Shown here: in pieces, positions 32,819 through 42,764 of the stretch
Position numbering within the stretch: position 1 is the first letter of the stretch
Layout of the letters: each line of letters begins with the position of its first letter
NCBI GenBank assembly: GCA_025504975.1
Contig: JANUWI010000006.1
Span: 1,426,001-1,490,000 of the forward strand
Direction of reading: 5' to 3'
DNA: 64,000 bases
Source of the DNA: Plenodomus lindquistii
Lineage: Eukaryota > Ascomycota > Dothideomycetes > Pleosporales > Leptosphaeriaceae
Notes under the pieces: model-generated
Databases searched by the model: none
Told to the model about the DNA's origin: nothing
The model's input: the letters and a program-made list of their open reading frames with translations, nothing else
Translations under genes and position numbers: made by a program

Positions 32819-34363
32819 TTAACCAGCCTGGTAAAGACCAAGTGCAACAACATGGGGGTTGATCATGCTAAGGTTGAACGGTGTCAGGAAGGGGTTGGCA
32901 TCGGTGAGGGCAATGAACATGGTGTCGTTGACGGTTGGGTCACCCTGGTAGACCTCGCCAGCGGGCTGGTAGGTGTATCCAGTGTTGTTACCGGTGATCT
33001 CGAGGGGTGTGTAGGTCAAGTTGAGCTGGGCAACCCACGCGACGTACTTGGGTGCACCGGCAGAGGTGGCGGTGATGTAGCTGTTGTTGGGGCCGACAGC
33101 CTTGCCAGGCTCCTCCCAGGTCAGGTTGAGAAGACGTCCGGGGAAGGAGAGAGGCTCGCTGCGGTTACGAGCAATGCCAGGGGCGCAGGAGTAGCCAGGG
33201 TACTCGGTTGCGTTGACGTTGACGCAAGACTCGTCCTCTGGGATAGTAGAGTCGGCGGGATCGGCAACGCGCTTTCCAACAACCTCACCAGCAGCAGTGT
33301 CGTTGGGGGAGAAGCGGTTGGGGTTGGGCTGGTTGTCAACGAGGAGAGCCGGGAAGTTCTGCCACGCGAGACGGGTGGTGTTCTCGGGGCACGAGCTAAT
33401 GTAGGGAGCAAGGTAGGTCCATGCCCAGGACTGGGGGATACCGGCCTCGAACCATACAGGCTGGGGCGGGAGACCAAGCATCTGGCGGAAAGAGATTTGT
33501 TGGCGGGTCTCGGTGGCAATTGACAACGAGAGCAAGTTGGCAACCTCTCGGGAGTCAAGGTGGGCAAGGAATCCCCACACACCAGACTCACCCCAGCGGG
33601 TAAGCTTCATGTTGAAGTCGATGAACTCGCGCACAGTGCGGAACGGGTAGTTGTAGGTGCACTGAGGAGGAGCAGTCTCGCCGAGCATGTTGCTGAGAAG
33701 AGTCGCGTGGCCAGTCTCCTGAATAGCCATGAAGGCAATGTATGCGCGGTCCTCAGCAGTCAGACCAGCGTCAAGGAACTCTTGCTCGGAAAAGACAGCA
33801 AGACCGTTGTTGAACAGGTCGAGTTCGATCCACTCCTGGTAGAGGCCAAGGGTAATTGACTCGTAGTCGAAGTCGCTGTTCACCATGTAGCGAGGCTCAG
33901 TGCCGTTAGTGCCGAGACCTCCAGCCGGTGTGTATGGAATGGGCATGGGGTTCTGCGGCTGGCCATTGCTGTTGTAGTAGGTGGCGGTTGGGTTCGGGGG
34001 CAGCGGAGCAATCGCAGTGCCCAGGGTAGCAGGAGCCTTTGCAGCTCCAGTTGTTGTTGGAGTGCCTGAGAAGGGACCATGGCTGGTTGGGCCATCGACG
34101 TCTGAGCTCCTACGGGGAGGTGCTACCATTGCTGGTGTTTGGACGGCCTAAGAAGTCAGATATAATCCAAAGCTGGGACAATTGGCGTAACTTACGCCTG
34201 GGATCTGGGAGTCCGGTCCAAACACAGTGGCGGGAGTCTCAGCAGGGTCGAAAGAGACGGTGAAGCTGGCATCCGCACCAGTGTAACCCGCGACCTGGGG
34301 CTTAGGGGCGGCCGCAGCCAAAGCTGCGAACAGCGCCGAAGTCACAACAGTCTTGGTGAACAT
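32819..34363 (-). CDS. Rds1-like stress-response protein, ferritin-like fold, secreted
   Basis: Exons 34196-34363 and 32819-34147 around a 48-nt intron (GTAAGT, TTAG), giving 498 residues. Residues 1-18 are a signal peptide (MFTKTVVTSALFAALAAAA). The ferritin-like helical domain runs from about 135: DFDYESITLGLYQEWIELDL, then DRAYIAFMAIQETGHATLLS with the Glu and His expected of a four-helix metal-site fold, followed by FRTVREFIDFN. The C-terminal half has many N-glycosylation sequons (for example NNT, NDT, NVT-like). Relatives of S. pombe Rds1 are induced by nutrient or stress cues. A TATA box lies 66-77 bp upstream. Confidence 0.87.
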
Positions 34364-35238
34364 GTTGAACGATGAAAGAGAATGCTGATGAGGAGTGGGA
34401 GGAAAACAAATGGGACGCCTTCAGAACCTATACATATATACAACCATTGTCGCGCTTGAGCCAACAGTGACCGCATCCAATATCTCCATCAACACGTCGA
34501 CGACCAGCAGTAGGGAGGCTCAAGAGGGTTAGAGGCGATGATTTCATGACTGACTGAAGCGGACGTGGTACGGCAGGCATGGGAAAATTTCGATGACATG
34601 GGATTGTCAGAATGGACATGGGAACGCACGACGAGCGAATAGGGTGCGGGTCGGCGAGACCATGCTGGCTCCATCTGTGCGAACGCGTGGTTGCAGGGAA
34701 CAAATCGCGAGATCGACCATGGATTTAACGTGACGACGTGATGACATCGCGCGGCGCTAGTTCGCGTTGAGCCGCTAATATCTCCGCGCAAACTCCAAGC
34801 ATCACCGATGCTACACCCACTAGCAGACGAGGCTATTTCCAAGCTTCCCGCGAATCTGAACGCAATACTGGACTTGTTACCTCCGCGGAGGGTACTTCCT
34901 GATCTGAGCGCATCGATCCCTCCGCTCTTTGACAAAGCTGCAGGTACACCTGCACAACAACCCCACCCGTCATGATTGCCGAAGTGGCGACAAGAGCTAC
35001 CCCAGTCGCCAAGCTAACGCAATTGTTGCACGCAGATGCTGTTGCACGTTCTCCAGTCTGGTGTCTTACCTAAGTATCCAGGTATGATGTAAGGATTACG
35101 CAAAAGTCGGCAGCACCCGCGGGGATTTTTACCAGCTTAGATGAGATTTTGTAAGCGACGCGATTTTATGCATGACGGGTACAAGCGTGAATGAATCGTG
35201 CATGGGGAAAGACGTCTGATTTGTCTTTGGCTCAATGC
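34364..35238. other. Intergenic with Rds1-gene promoter
   Basis: Besides the TATA box described separately, I see no gene. The minus-strand ORF 34489-34935 lacks domain character. Confidence 0.4.
34429..34440 (-). promoter_or_regulatory. TATA box of the Rds1-like gene
   Basis: TATATATGTATA on the minus strand, 66-77 bp upstream of the start codon at 34363, in an otherwise GC-moderate region. Confidence 0.5.
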
Positions 35239-37500
35239 TTATTTTGCGCGCGACATTGGGCCCCAGTTCTCGCGTGGAGCAAGCTGATATCGGACATATT
35301 TGCCTCTGTCGTGGTCTTTGCCCAGCCTCTCGTCAAATTTGACTTCGAACTTGGAATCGAGGTAAGCTGGCAAAGGCCCCGCGGCAGGAGGTGCGGATGG
35401 TCCGGTATTTTCAACACCGTTCCGTGCTTCTGACGCAGGCTCATCTGCCGAGACTGCTGGTTCGGCAGTTGGAATCCTGGTGTGACCAGTCGCAGTCGCT
35501 TTCGATAGGATTGCATAGCCTGCAGTGTTGGGATTGAGGGCCTTCCTTAGCGGGGCCCGCTGCCTGGCCCATTCGAGCATGATATGCCAGATGTCTGTCC
35601 ACGAGGCATCCGTTTTGATCGAGCCAGGCTTGCAATGGCTCATTGTCACTCTGAATCCAGCATGCCGTAGTGCGCCGCGGAGTGCAGCGACTGGAGGCGC
35701 AGAGACGTGGATAATCTTTGCGATTGATCCTGGGACCACAAAGAATGGATGATGCTCGATCGCTGCCGGGTCCATCTTGGGAATTAGAGGGTCAAGCACC
35801 TGTGTCTTCTGCTCTCCGTTCGACTTCTGCGTCTTGGATCCATACGTGATTTCTTCCATGGCTGTGTGGAGCATGCCTTCTATGCGATCCATGGTCGGGT
35901 ACGTCTCGCGGTCGACCTCGTTCAATTGAGCTAGGACCCTTTCAATGAAGCCGATGTTATGCAGCGGCCCGCCGTACATTGGACCTGACAGGTGGGTCTT
36001 GAAGCCACAGTGCTGGCAATGTTGATCCGCAGTCGGCGCTTGCGCAAAGCCATGCTTATAGATGGCTGCGCCATTCTTGTTCTCCATTGGCTTATTTCGT
36101 GCAAGGTACTGAGTTGTCCACGCACCGCATCCGCTCTCGCAATGGTAGACGATCATCGTCTTGCCAGCCAGCAGCTTGACGTCTATTGGGGCTTTCCTCA
36201 CTCGCACAAAGACTCTTGCATAGTAATCGATGGATAGAGACAGCAATGGTTCTATTGCCATGCCATATCGCGCAGCCGAGGATGCAATGGCATGCAGAAT
36301 CAGGCGTAGTCCGCCCTCATGGCATGGCTCGCCTTTGAGTGGTAGGCCCCCATACTGCGAGTATGTCTTCTCCAGGTAGCCGTGAGATGCGAAGATGGCC
36401 GAATCAGTACATGTTACAAGTAACATGCCTTCATCGTTGATGGCTTGAATTGCAGCGTCGATGAAGGGAGCCGCTGTGCCATACGGATCGAGGTCAATCG
36501 CATCGTAGCCCTTCTTGTCGCAGAAGCTGTACATGTATGCTATCGCGTTGCCTGTGTTGGCTGTGACCTTGCCTTCTAGCTTATTGTGTCTGATGTTGAG
36601 CTTAATCGACTCGACAGCCTTTGCAGACATATCATTTGACGTGACTTCGGTCGCAAATGGTATCTCTTTAGCGTAACGGATTGCTCGCAGACCGGTCGCA
36701 GAGAGGGCATCCAGAATCTTGAAAGGTGGAACCCAGGGCACACGCTCGCCATTTGTTCCGTTGGTCGGTTGTCCATCTAGTTCTGCGTGCTCCTCTTGCT
36801 CGGTGTCGCCATTTGCAGCAACCTTCTGCTTCTTCGAGGGCGCTGCGCCTGCATCAGCCGCGTCGTCTGCTAGCTTCCTCTTCTTAGACGTACCCTCCTC
36901 TTGTTGCGGTGTGTTGGGCGTGCTGGCTCGTTCCCCAGTGAGACGCTCCTTCTCCATCCTCGCCTTTCTCCGTTCTGCTTTGGCCTTCCATGCCTCGTGC
37001 CGCTGTGTCCTCTGCTGAATGAGGTCCTGGCCGAATGTCTTGATGGCCAAGGCGCTCAGGTCGCGGTTGAATTGTTGGATCGGGTTGTAGAAGACCGACT
37101 GGCGCTGTGTGTCTTCTTTGGACAGTTTCTTGGGGTCGGTTTGCGTGGGTATGTCTTGGGGCACAAGAATATGCGCAAGACCCTCCTTGATGGTGGTGTA
37201 CGTCTTGCCGGCATGGTTCACTAGTTGCCCGGCCTGTGGTGTGTCGTCGATGGACTTGGACCCCGCGTCGGGCATGGGCACGTCTGTCGAGGCCATTGCG
37301 AGGGTTGTGTGGAATGCGCGGAGGAAGGTGCTACCGGCTGCACATTGCTTGCGGAAAGAGAGATGGTGTCGCAAGGCAAGTGAATGTTGCCAGAGGATTC
37401 TTGGTATCGCCAGTGCTGCTAGTAGAGCGAGAAGGATGGCCAGAGAGGTGAGTGAGATTTGTACACGGCGCCAGGGAAAAAAGTTCGAGGGTCGCGTCAA
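35239..37500 (-). CDS. trm1: tRNA (guanine26-N2)-dimethyltransferase Trm1
   Basis: Single exon, 753 residues. The SAM-binding part is ILDALSATGLRAIRYAKEI (262-280) and AIDLDPYGTAAPFIDAA (334-350), the catalytic Trm1 motif. ADQHCQHCGFKTHLSGPMYGG is a C-terminal zinc block. It makes m2,2G26 in tRNA with SAM as donor. An insert of about 90 residues (165-250) is Lys-rich, with KKRK and KKQK for nuclear import. The N-terminal 68 residues include a hydrophobic helix (ISLTSLAILLALLAALAI) and basic residues; a second in-frame ATG at 37296 (residue 69, AMASTDVPMP) would give a form without it. Yeast Trm1 reaches mitochondria and nucleus by alternative starts. Confidence 0.95.
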   Translation of the reverse strand: MTRPSNFFPWRRVQISLTSLAILLALLAALAIPRILWQHSLALRHHLSFRKQCAAGSTFLRAFHTTLAMASTDVPMPDAGSKSIDDTPQAGQLVNHAGKTYTTIKEGLAHILVPQDIPTQTDPKKLSKEDTQRQSVFYNPIQQFNRDLSALAIKTFGQDLIQQRTQRHEAWKAKAERRKARMEKERLTGERASTPNTPQQEEGTSKKRKLADDAADAGAAPSKKQKVAANGDTEQEEHAELDGQPTNGTNGERVPWVPPFKILDALSATGLRAIRYAKEIPFATEVTSNDMSAKAVESIKLNIRHNKLEGKVTANTGNAIAYMYSFCDKKGYDAIDLDPYGTAAPFIDAAIQAINDEGMLLVTCTDSAIFASHGYLEKTYSQYGGLPLKGEPCHEGGLRLILHAIASSAARYGMAIEPLLSLSIDYYARVFVRVRKAPIDVKLLAGKTMIVYHCESGCGAWTTQYLARNKPMENKNGAAIYKHGFAQAPTADQHCQHCGFKTHLSGPMYGGPLHNIGFIERVLAQLNEVDRETYPTMDRIEGMLHTAMEEITYGSKTQKSNGEQKTQVLDPLIPKMDPAAIEHHPFFVVPGSIAKIIHVSAPPVAALRGALRHAGFRVTMSHCKPGSIKTDASWTDIWHIMLEWARQRAPLRKALNPNTAGYAILSKATATGHTRIPTAEPAVSADEPASEARNGVENTGPSAPPAAGPLPAYLDSKFEVKFDERLGKDHDRGKYVRYQLAPRENWGPMSRAK

Positions 37501-37902
37501 GCTTCCAAAATTTGGGCCGAGTTTAAGCTTATTTTAGCGCCAGATGCCCAGGCACGCCTCTTCCCCGCGGCCAGACCCCTTCAGACATCTCTCACCTACA
37601 GATAATGCCGCGATGTCGAGTTAGTAGTTGCAAAAGTCACTATCAATCATGAGTGCATTCAGCCGAAAACCTCATCACATAATCACATCGTGCTTAGGTA
37701 GACACCAATCAAATATGCATCAGAGGTAGGTGGTTGCCTGAACTCAGCCCTGAGACGCGTGTGCCGTCTGACCGACTTCAACCCACGCCGCACATGGCCC
37801 AAGTACCTTGTTCTCTCAACCAGTCAGTTTCTCTCGTCATTTCCCTCGTCCACGGTGTCAACTGTAGTCATCGCCGCATCCGTCCGTTCTCAACACGCCG
37901 CC
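37501..37902. other. Divergent promoter of trm1 and a fungal membrane protein
   Basis: The plus-strand frame of the next gene is open upstream to 37759, but the better start is 37903. Nothing else is seen. Confidence 0.4.
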
Positions 37903-39144
37903 ATGGGCCACACCACCCCCGCCCCTCCCCCTGTATACCGTGATGACCCAGATGCATATCCTCTCGATACTACACCAGACGGATACGCGTACGCCGATAC
38001 CCCCAGCCATGACGACGTCAGCCTCCCACCCTCCTACGCCGACAGCGAAGCTTCCAGCGCCCCTGCAGCCTTCACCACGCCAATCCACCACCTCCCCCCA
38101 CCAACAACACGAACAAACCACAGCTCCCCCAGCTTCAAGAATGGCCACCCAGTCGTCTGCTCCACCCAGACGCTCATCGACCCCCTCCTCGACTACGACC
38201 CCGCCCTCCTCGAAAAGACCATCCGCGCAAATGCGCAGACAGCGCCTGTCCAATACATCTACATCCTCGGCACGCACCGCGAGACCGTCAAGCGCGGCGA
38301 CAAAAAAGAAACAACAGACGTAACCGACTTCCGCCTCGTGCTCAACATAAGCCACTACCTCCGCCCCAACTTCAACGCCGACGACACGTCCTCCATGTTC
38401 CTCGACACCGCCGACAACACCACAAAGACGTACCGCGGCGGGATAATGCGATCCCGCGCTCCCGGCGTAACCCAAGACATTGAAATCGGCGGCGCCCCGA
38501 AACCAAGCCTGAAAGAATGGACACACCGGTACTGCGCGTCGTCACGCTTACTCCGGTCCTTCCGCTTACGCCGCGAAGTCACAGGCCTCGACACACACTA
38601 CCTCGAACAAGGCATCGAGCGCCTTATCCGGGCTACAAATTACCGCGGCAACATCTCCATTACTTTCCCCGTTGAAGACGCAAATCTAGATATCTACACA
38701 TGTACATTTATCAACCGCTGGCGTCTGAAATCCTGGGTGCGTTGGCTATTCTACCTAACTTTCCTGTGGCTTTTCGCCTGGCCGGCCCTGTTCTTCGCAA
38801 CGAAGCGGTACGCTGTTGTTTATGCGCAGTGGCCGTTTAGCGTGACGGATGCGCGGGGTGAGAAGGTGTATACGACTGTTAGTGAGGCGCAGTGGCTTGA
38901 GCGGTGGCATGTTGCGCTGAGACGGCTGGTGTTGCAGGGTTGGGACGGCGAGGTGGATGAGGCTCTAATGAGGAGCTTTGCGGCGAGGGATGGGGATCCG
39001 CTGGTTATGGGGAGGTTGGGGATAGGGAATGGGGGGTTGGATACGGCGGTGGGGTTGGTGAGTCAGGGGTTGAGGGTTGCGAGGGCGGTGCAGGGTGGGG
39101 ATGTAGGGAGGGTGGTGCAGGGTGGGTGGGGGTATGATAGTTGA
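37903..39144 (+). CDS. Fungal-specific membrane-anchored protein of unknown function
   Basis: Single exon, 413 residues from ATG 37903 (CCGCCATGG context); an upstream in-frame ATG at 37759 would add 48 residues of poor character. The N-terminal 80 residues are Pro/Ser-rich with PPPVYRD and LPPSYAD (PPxY-like) motifs. A soluble domain follows (about 85-285: YIYILGTHRET, DFRLVLNISHYLRP). Then a hydrophobic segment, WVRWLFYLTFLWLFAWPALFF (about 280-300), probably a single or hairpin TM. The C-terminus is glycine-rich. I recognise it as a conserved ascomycete family without a known role. The PPxY motifs could bind WW domains such as Rsp5, which is inference. Confidence 0.7.
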   Translation: MGHTTPAPPPVYRDDPDAYPLDTTPDGYAYADTPSHDDVSLPPSYADSEASSAPAAFTTPIHHLPPPTTRTNHSSPSFKNGHPVVCSTQTLIDPLLDYDPALLEKTIRANAQTAPVQYIYILGTHRETVKRGDKKETTDVTDFRLVLNISHYLRPNFNADDTSSMFLDTADNTTKTYRGGIMRSRAPGVTQDIEIGGAPKPSLKEWTHRYCASSRLLRSFRLRREVTGLDTHYLEQGIERLIRATNYRGNISITFPVEDANLDIYTCTFINRWRLKSWVRWLFYLTFLWLFAWPALFFATKRYAVVYAQWPFSVTDARGEKVYTTVSEAQWLERWHVALRRLVLQGWDGEVDEALMRSFAARDGDPLVMGRLGIGNGGLDTAVGLVSQGLRVARAVQGGDVGRVVQGGWGYDS

Positions 39145-39459
39145 GGTTGATGGAATGGGTGGTGTTGTTGTGTTGATTGTGACTGACTTTGGGGAAGGTG
39201 TTGAATCTACAGCATATATTCGCAGTAATCTCATGTGATGTTTTCATTGAGCTGATCCGAGCCTGATTATAGAACAGTGATATCGTGTATTTTCATTCTT
39301 TCCACCACCACTCAAGAACACATCCTTTCGGCTATTCGATTTGCAAATTAATTTCGTGCAACTGAGCATCCACACCCACATCAACCATGCCAATAAACGC
39401 CTTCATCCATCCGCACAACCTGCTTCCCCTTTCTCGCCCTCGATCCAATAAACCCCCCC
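39145..39459. other. Short convergent intergenic region
   Basis: 3' flanks of the membrane-protein gene (plus) and the hri1-like gene (minus). Nothing further seen. Confidence 0.4.
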
Positions 39460-40425
39460 TCACCACTCCCAAACCTCCTCAACATCCCACCCAAACTCAC
39501 GATACCTAACCACACCCCCCACGGCCAAAACCCTCGGTCTAAACGTCGCCGAACAAGGTAAAAACGCCGTCCCAATCCTCGCCGTCCTCTTCCACCCACC
39601 AACCCTTCCCTCCTGCTCTCCTTCCCCTTCGTCTGCACCCTTATCATCATCTCCCGCCTCATCGCCGTCAAACTCCCACCGCTCAACCGTAACCTCAGAC
39701 CCTTTCATAACAATGCCCTGGCAAAACTGACCAACCCTTACAACCAGTCCTCTAACCCCTGCCCTACTATCCTCACACCTAAGCGCAACACTTACCTTTT
39801 TGCCCTCCCCCTCCCCAGCCACACCCTGCGTTTCGGGAACAACAGTGACCGGTACATCCCTCCACATCTCCTCATGTCCACTCAGCCTCCCCAACCCGGG
39901 GTGAAACGCCCACCCCACTTCAACCGACGTTTCGGAATCAACAGCATACATATCGCCCTCATCCGCGGGTATCTCAGCACCAACAGCATACCGCGAATCA
40001 ACCCAGTGACTCCACACACTATGCGTTACGCGCCCCTGCCATTCCCTCGCTAACTTGACACCATCGTTTGCGCGTATGCTGACTTTTTTCGAGGCGCTGT
40101 GGCCGGCGAAGCCCCATTCTAGACGCCCGGGTTCGCTTTTATTTGGTAAGGTGGTGGTGGGTGTGGTGGTGCCGGTGGGGGAAGGGTGAATGGGTTTCAA
40201 GAGGCGGAGGTCGACGAAGGTGTTGTTTGGGGTTGTGAGGACGAGGGTGGATGTTGGTTCGAAGAGGGTGGTGGGGAGGTTGAGGGGGTTGGTGTGCGGG
40301 AGGGAAAGGGTGTAGGGGAGCGGGGTGGAGGGGGGGAGGGGGTAAGGGGTGAAGTAGATGTAGGTGCGTGTGGAGATGTTTGCTGAGGAGGGGGTGGGCG
40401 TGGGCTGGTTGGGTGGAGGGGCCAT
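39460..40425 (-). CDS. hri1: Hri1-like protein
   Basis: Single exon, 321 residues from ATG 40425; the frame is open upstream to 40659, but that segment lacks character. ISTRTYIYFTPYP opens the first beta-barrel half. The middle has EWGFAGHSASKKV and WQGRVTHSVWSHWVDSRY, then PADEGDMYAVDSETSVEVG and HEEMWRDVPV, a combination typical of fungal Hri1. The last 40 residues end RYREFGWDVEEVWEW. Yeast Hri1 binds casein kinase Hrr25 and Sec72; its molecular role is not settled. An acidic insert (about 250-275) is specific to this sequence. The gene has a strong strand bias of C/T bases. Confidence 0.77.
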   Translation of the reverse strand: MAPPPNQPTPTPSSANISTRTYIYFTPYPLPPSTPLPYTLSLPHTNPLNLPTTLFEPTSTLVLTTPNNTFVDLRLLKPIHPSPTGTTTPTTTLPNKSEPGRLEWGFAGHSASKKVSIRANDGVKLAREWQGRVTHSVWSHWVDSRYAVGAEIPADEGDMYAVDSETSVEVGWAFHPGLGRLSGHEEMWRDVPVTVVPETQGVAGEGEGKKVSVALRCEDSRAGVRGLVVRVGQFCQGIVMKGSEVTVERWEFDGDEAGDDDKGADEGEGEQEGRVGGWKRTARIGTAFLPCSATFRPRVLAVGGVVRYREFGWDVEEVWEW

Positions 40426-41352
40426 TGTTGGGGGGTTGAGTTTGTTGGCCTGGGTGAGGTGGGTTGGATGATGTGTCGCTGGCGGTGTTGCAACCGTGGA
40501 TTCTGCGTATATTAATTCATGTCTTTCCCGACTAGACTCGCTTTCTTGCACCCGCTCCTCGTACATAGCTATTATAATGTCCGTCCCCCAGATCGTACGG
40601 AACAGGATTGAATCAACGCACGACGTTCCAAAGAGACTTACCAGAGGAAGACGCGACACGACTTACGCCCAACTGTATGTGATGAAAAGGTGGCTTCTGA
40701 TAGACAGCGCAATACTCCAGTCAATCTGAAAAACAATAAGCGAGAGCCTAAAGATGAATGCTAGACGAAAAGATGGGTGATGATGAGGGTGAACGGGTCT
40801 ATTTAACTTGTTTGTAGACGCAACAATCATATCGGCGATACCTTTATGCATCGAACTCACCTCGTTGTTCGCACGCAATTATTGTATCGGAGTGGTATTT
40901 CTCACCTGGCCAATGATGAAGGACAATGCGATAGATCTGGGGTCGTAGGAACAGAGTGGGGGAAAGCACGATTGCCACCCCGCAACGCGCTAGAGCAAAT
41001 AACGTGCTCGTTGTCGCTAGAAGTCGTGGTCACGTTTGTATGCGATATCTAGAGCATGGTGTTCACTTGAGAGGCTGATCTAGTGTCACGAGCCCTCGCA
41101 TTTACACATAAATTTCTTCAAGCTTCGCTCGTATTCGCCAACTGTCCACATTTACAAAGACAACATTGCAGTCTGGGGGCATTGGCTTGCATTTGCAAAA
41201 CTAGGTATCATTCACATGCTGTCATATTGACTGACAGACCTAAACCATTGACGCCGCCCATGCTGGGAGTTCCCATCGCCAGACCCTTCTCATGACTTTT
41301 GAAACCGTCGTTAGACATAGCAAGAAACTGGACCACCATTTTAGGGAATAAT
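40426..41352. other. Intergenic, no gene seen
   Basis: Promoter side of the hri1-like gene and 3' flank of the eL13 gene. No RNA gene or ORF with domain character. Confidence 0.4.
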
Positions 41353-42225
41353 CTATTTCTTCTTGGAGTCGGCCTCCTCAGCCTTGGCCTTTGCGCGCTT
41401 CTCACGGACACCGACAAGGCGGGCCTCGGAGCGGGCGTCACGGAGCTTCCTGTAGGCGTTCTCGGTAGCCTCGTAGTTGCCAATGGGGCCCTCCTCGACC
41501 ACAGCGACGTTCTTGATGGGGAGGCTGGTCTTGGTGCTGGCAACGACGTTCTCGGCGCTCTTCGCGGCCTTGATGTCTTCGGCGGAGGCGTCACCGCTCT
41601 TGGTCTTTCCGTTGCGGCGGGGGAAGAGAATGAGGCGCTTCCTGTATTCCTGGAGACGCTCGACGTTGGCCTTGAGGCCCTCCTCGGAAAGGTTCTGGCG
41701 GCGGGGGTCGACCGAGATACCGATGGTGCGGGCGAACTTGCGGGGAATACCGGCGGCTGCAATTGCTATTAGTGAAGTCCTGTATGGCGAAAGAGGAGGC
41801 ATGTACCCTTCAACTCAACGAGAGAGAAACCACGGCCGGGCCTGACGCGGCGGTTGTCTGTATCTATCATCAGCGATTGCGCTGCCATTGCTCATCTCGC
41901 ATGGACGTACACTTGACCGTAGGGCATCGGACAACGGGGCGGAGGAGGTCGACAGGGCGAGGAGCAACCTTTGCGGCCTTGGCAACACGGGCGTTGCGTC
42001 TGGACTTCTTCTTGCCCGGCTGTTGCGGTCGTTAACATCTTGAACACAGGCGCCACAACTCTCAGCGAGGTGAGAGGGGAATTACCTGGTCGAAGTGCAC
42101 GCGGACATAGCGTTGCCTGTGGAAAGTTAGCCTCCAAACTCTGCGCAGAGTGTGTTGTTGTCTGTCGCTTACCAGTCCTTGTGGAAATGGTTCTTCTGAA
42201 TCTGCTGGTTGTGCTTGATCGCCAT
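41353..42225 (-). CDS. rpl13: 60S ribosomal protein eL13
   Basis: Five coding exons: 42173-42225, 42086-42116, 41911-42019, 41807-41857, 41353-41756; four introns of 49-66 nt, all frames joining exactly, 215 residues. MAIKHNQQIQKNHFHKDWQR is the eL13 N-terminus; then VRVHFDQPGKKKSRRNARV, VVRCPTVKYNRRVRPGRGFS, AGIPRKFARTIGISVDPRR and LQEYRKRLILFPRRNGK, diagnostic of eL13. The 31-nt second exon is easy to miss. A 5'UTR intron (GTAGGC near 42293 to ATCAG near 42238) is also likely. It belongs to the large ribosomal subunit. Confidence 0.96.
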
Positions 42226-42764
42226 TGCTGCAGGTTTCTGATGGAGTGTTAGATGTCTCTGCGATTCCGATTGCGCGAGGTGGGCGGGCCTACCTGTGCT
42301 GGACCTGTGGTTAGTACGGGCTGTCGATTGGAAGTTCGAGATGTCGCAGCCAATTTTCGACGAGTTGCTTAGCGTGGGTCGCTTGTGACGGCAAAACGTT
42401 TCGCCGACGCCCGATACCTTGGCGCTAGACCACATTCACCATCGACGAAACAACAAGATTTACAAACATCAAATTGATGTGATCATTTCATTTCAGAATG
42501 GATTTGAATGTCCATTGAGTATGGTGTGCTAGCTAAAACAAGTCGTCGCTTATCGCAGTCCTCCAAAGTGACCCAAAGGTCATGCGCTCAGCTCAAGGCT
42601 GGCTGGAGAATGGTAAAGAGCACATAGCCACCGCCATATGCGCAGCAGTACAGAAGGGTATCGTATCCAAACATTTACAAGACGCGTCAAATCAAACCTC
42701 CTCCAATCCTTCACTCGTGAGTGTCGTCAATCAATAAATTTCCTGCCAAGATGGTCAGGACAAT
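42226..42764. other. eL13 promoter and leader, 3' flank of coiled-coil gene
   Basis: It includes the probable eL13 5'UTR intron. No other feature is seen. Confidence 0.4.

Noticed and set aside
37759..37902. Longer N-terminus for the fungal membrane protein
   Set aside because: The added residues look like translated leader; the ATG at 37903 has a better context and starts the Pro-rich region typical of the family.
42020..42172. Possible snoRNAs in the eL13 introns
   Set aside because: The introns are 56-66 nt with no C/D or H/ACA boxes.
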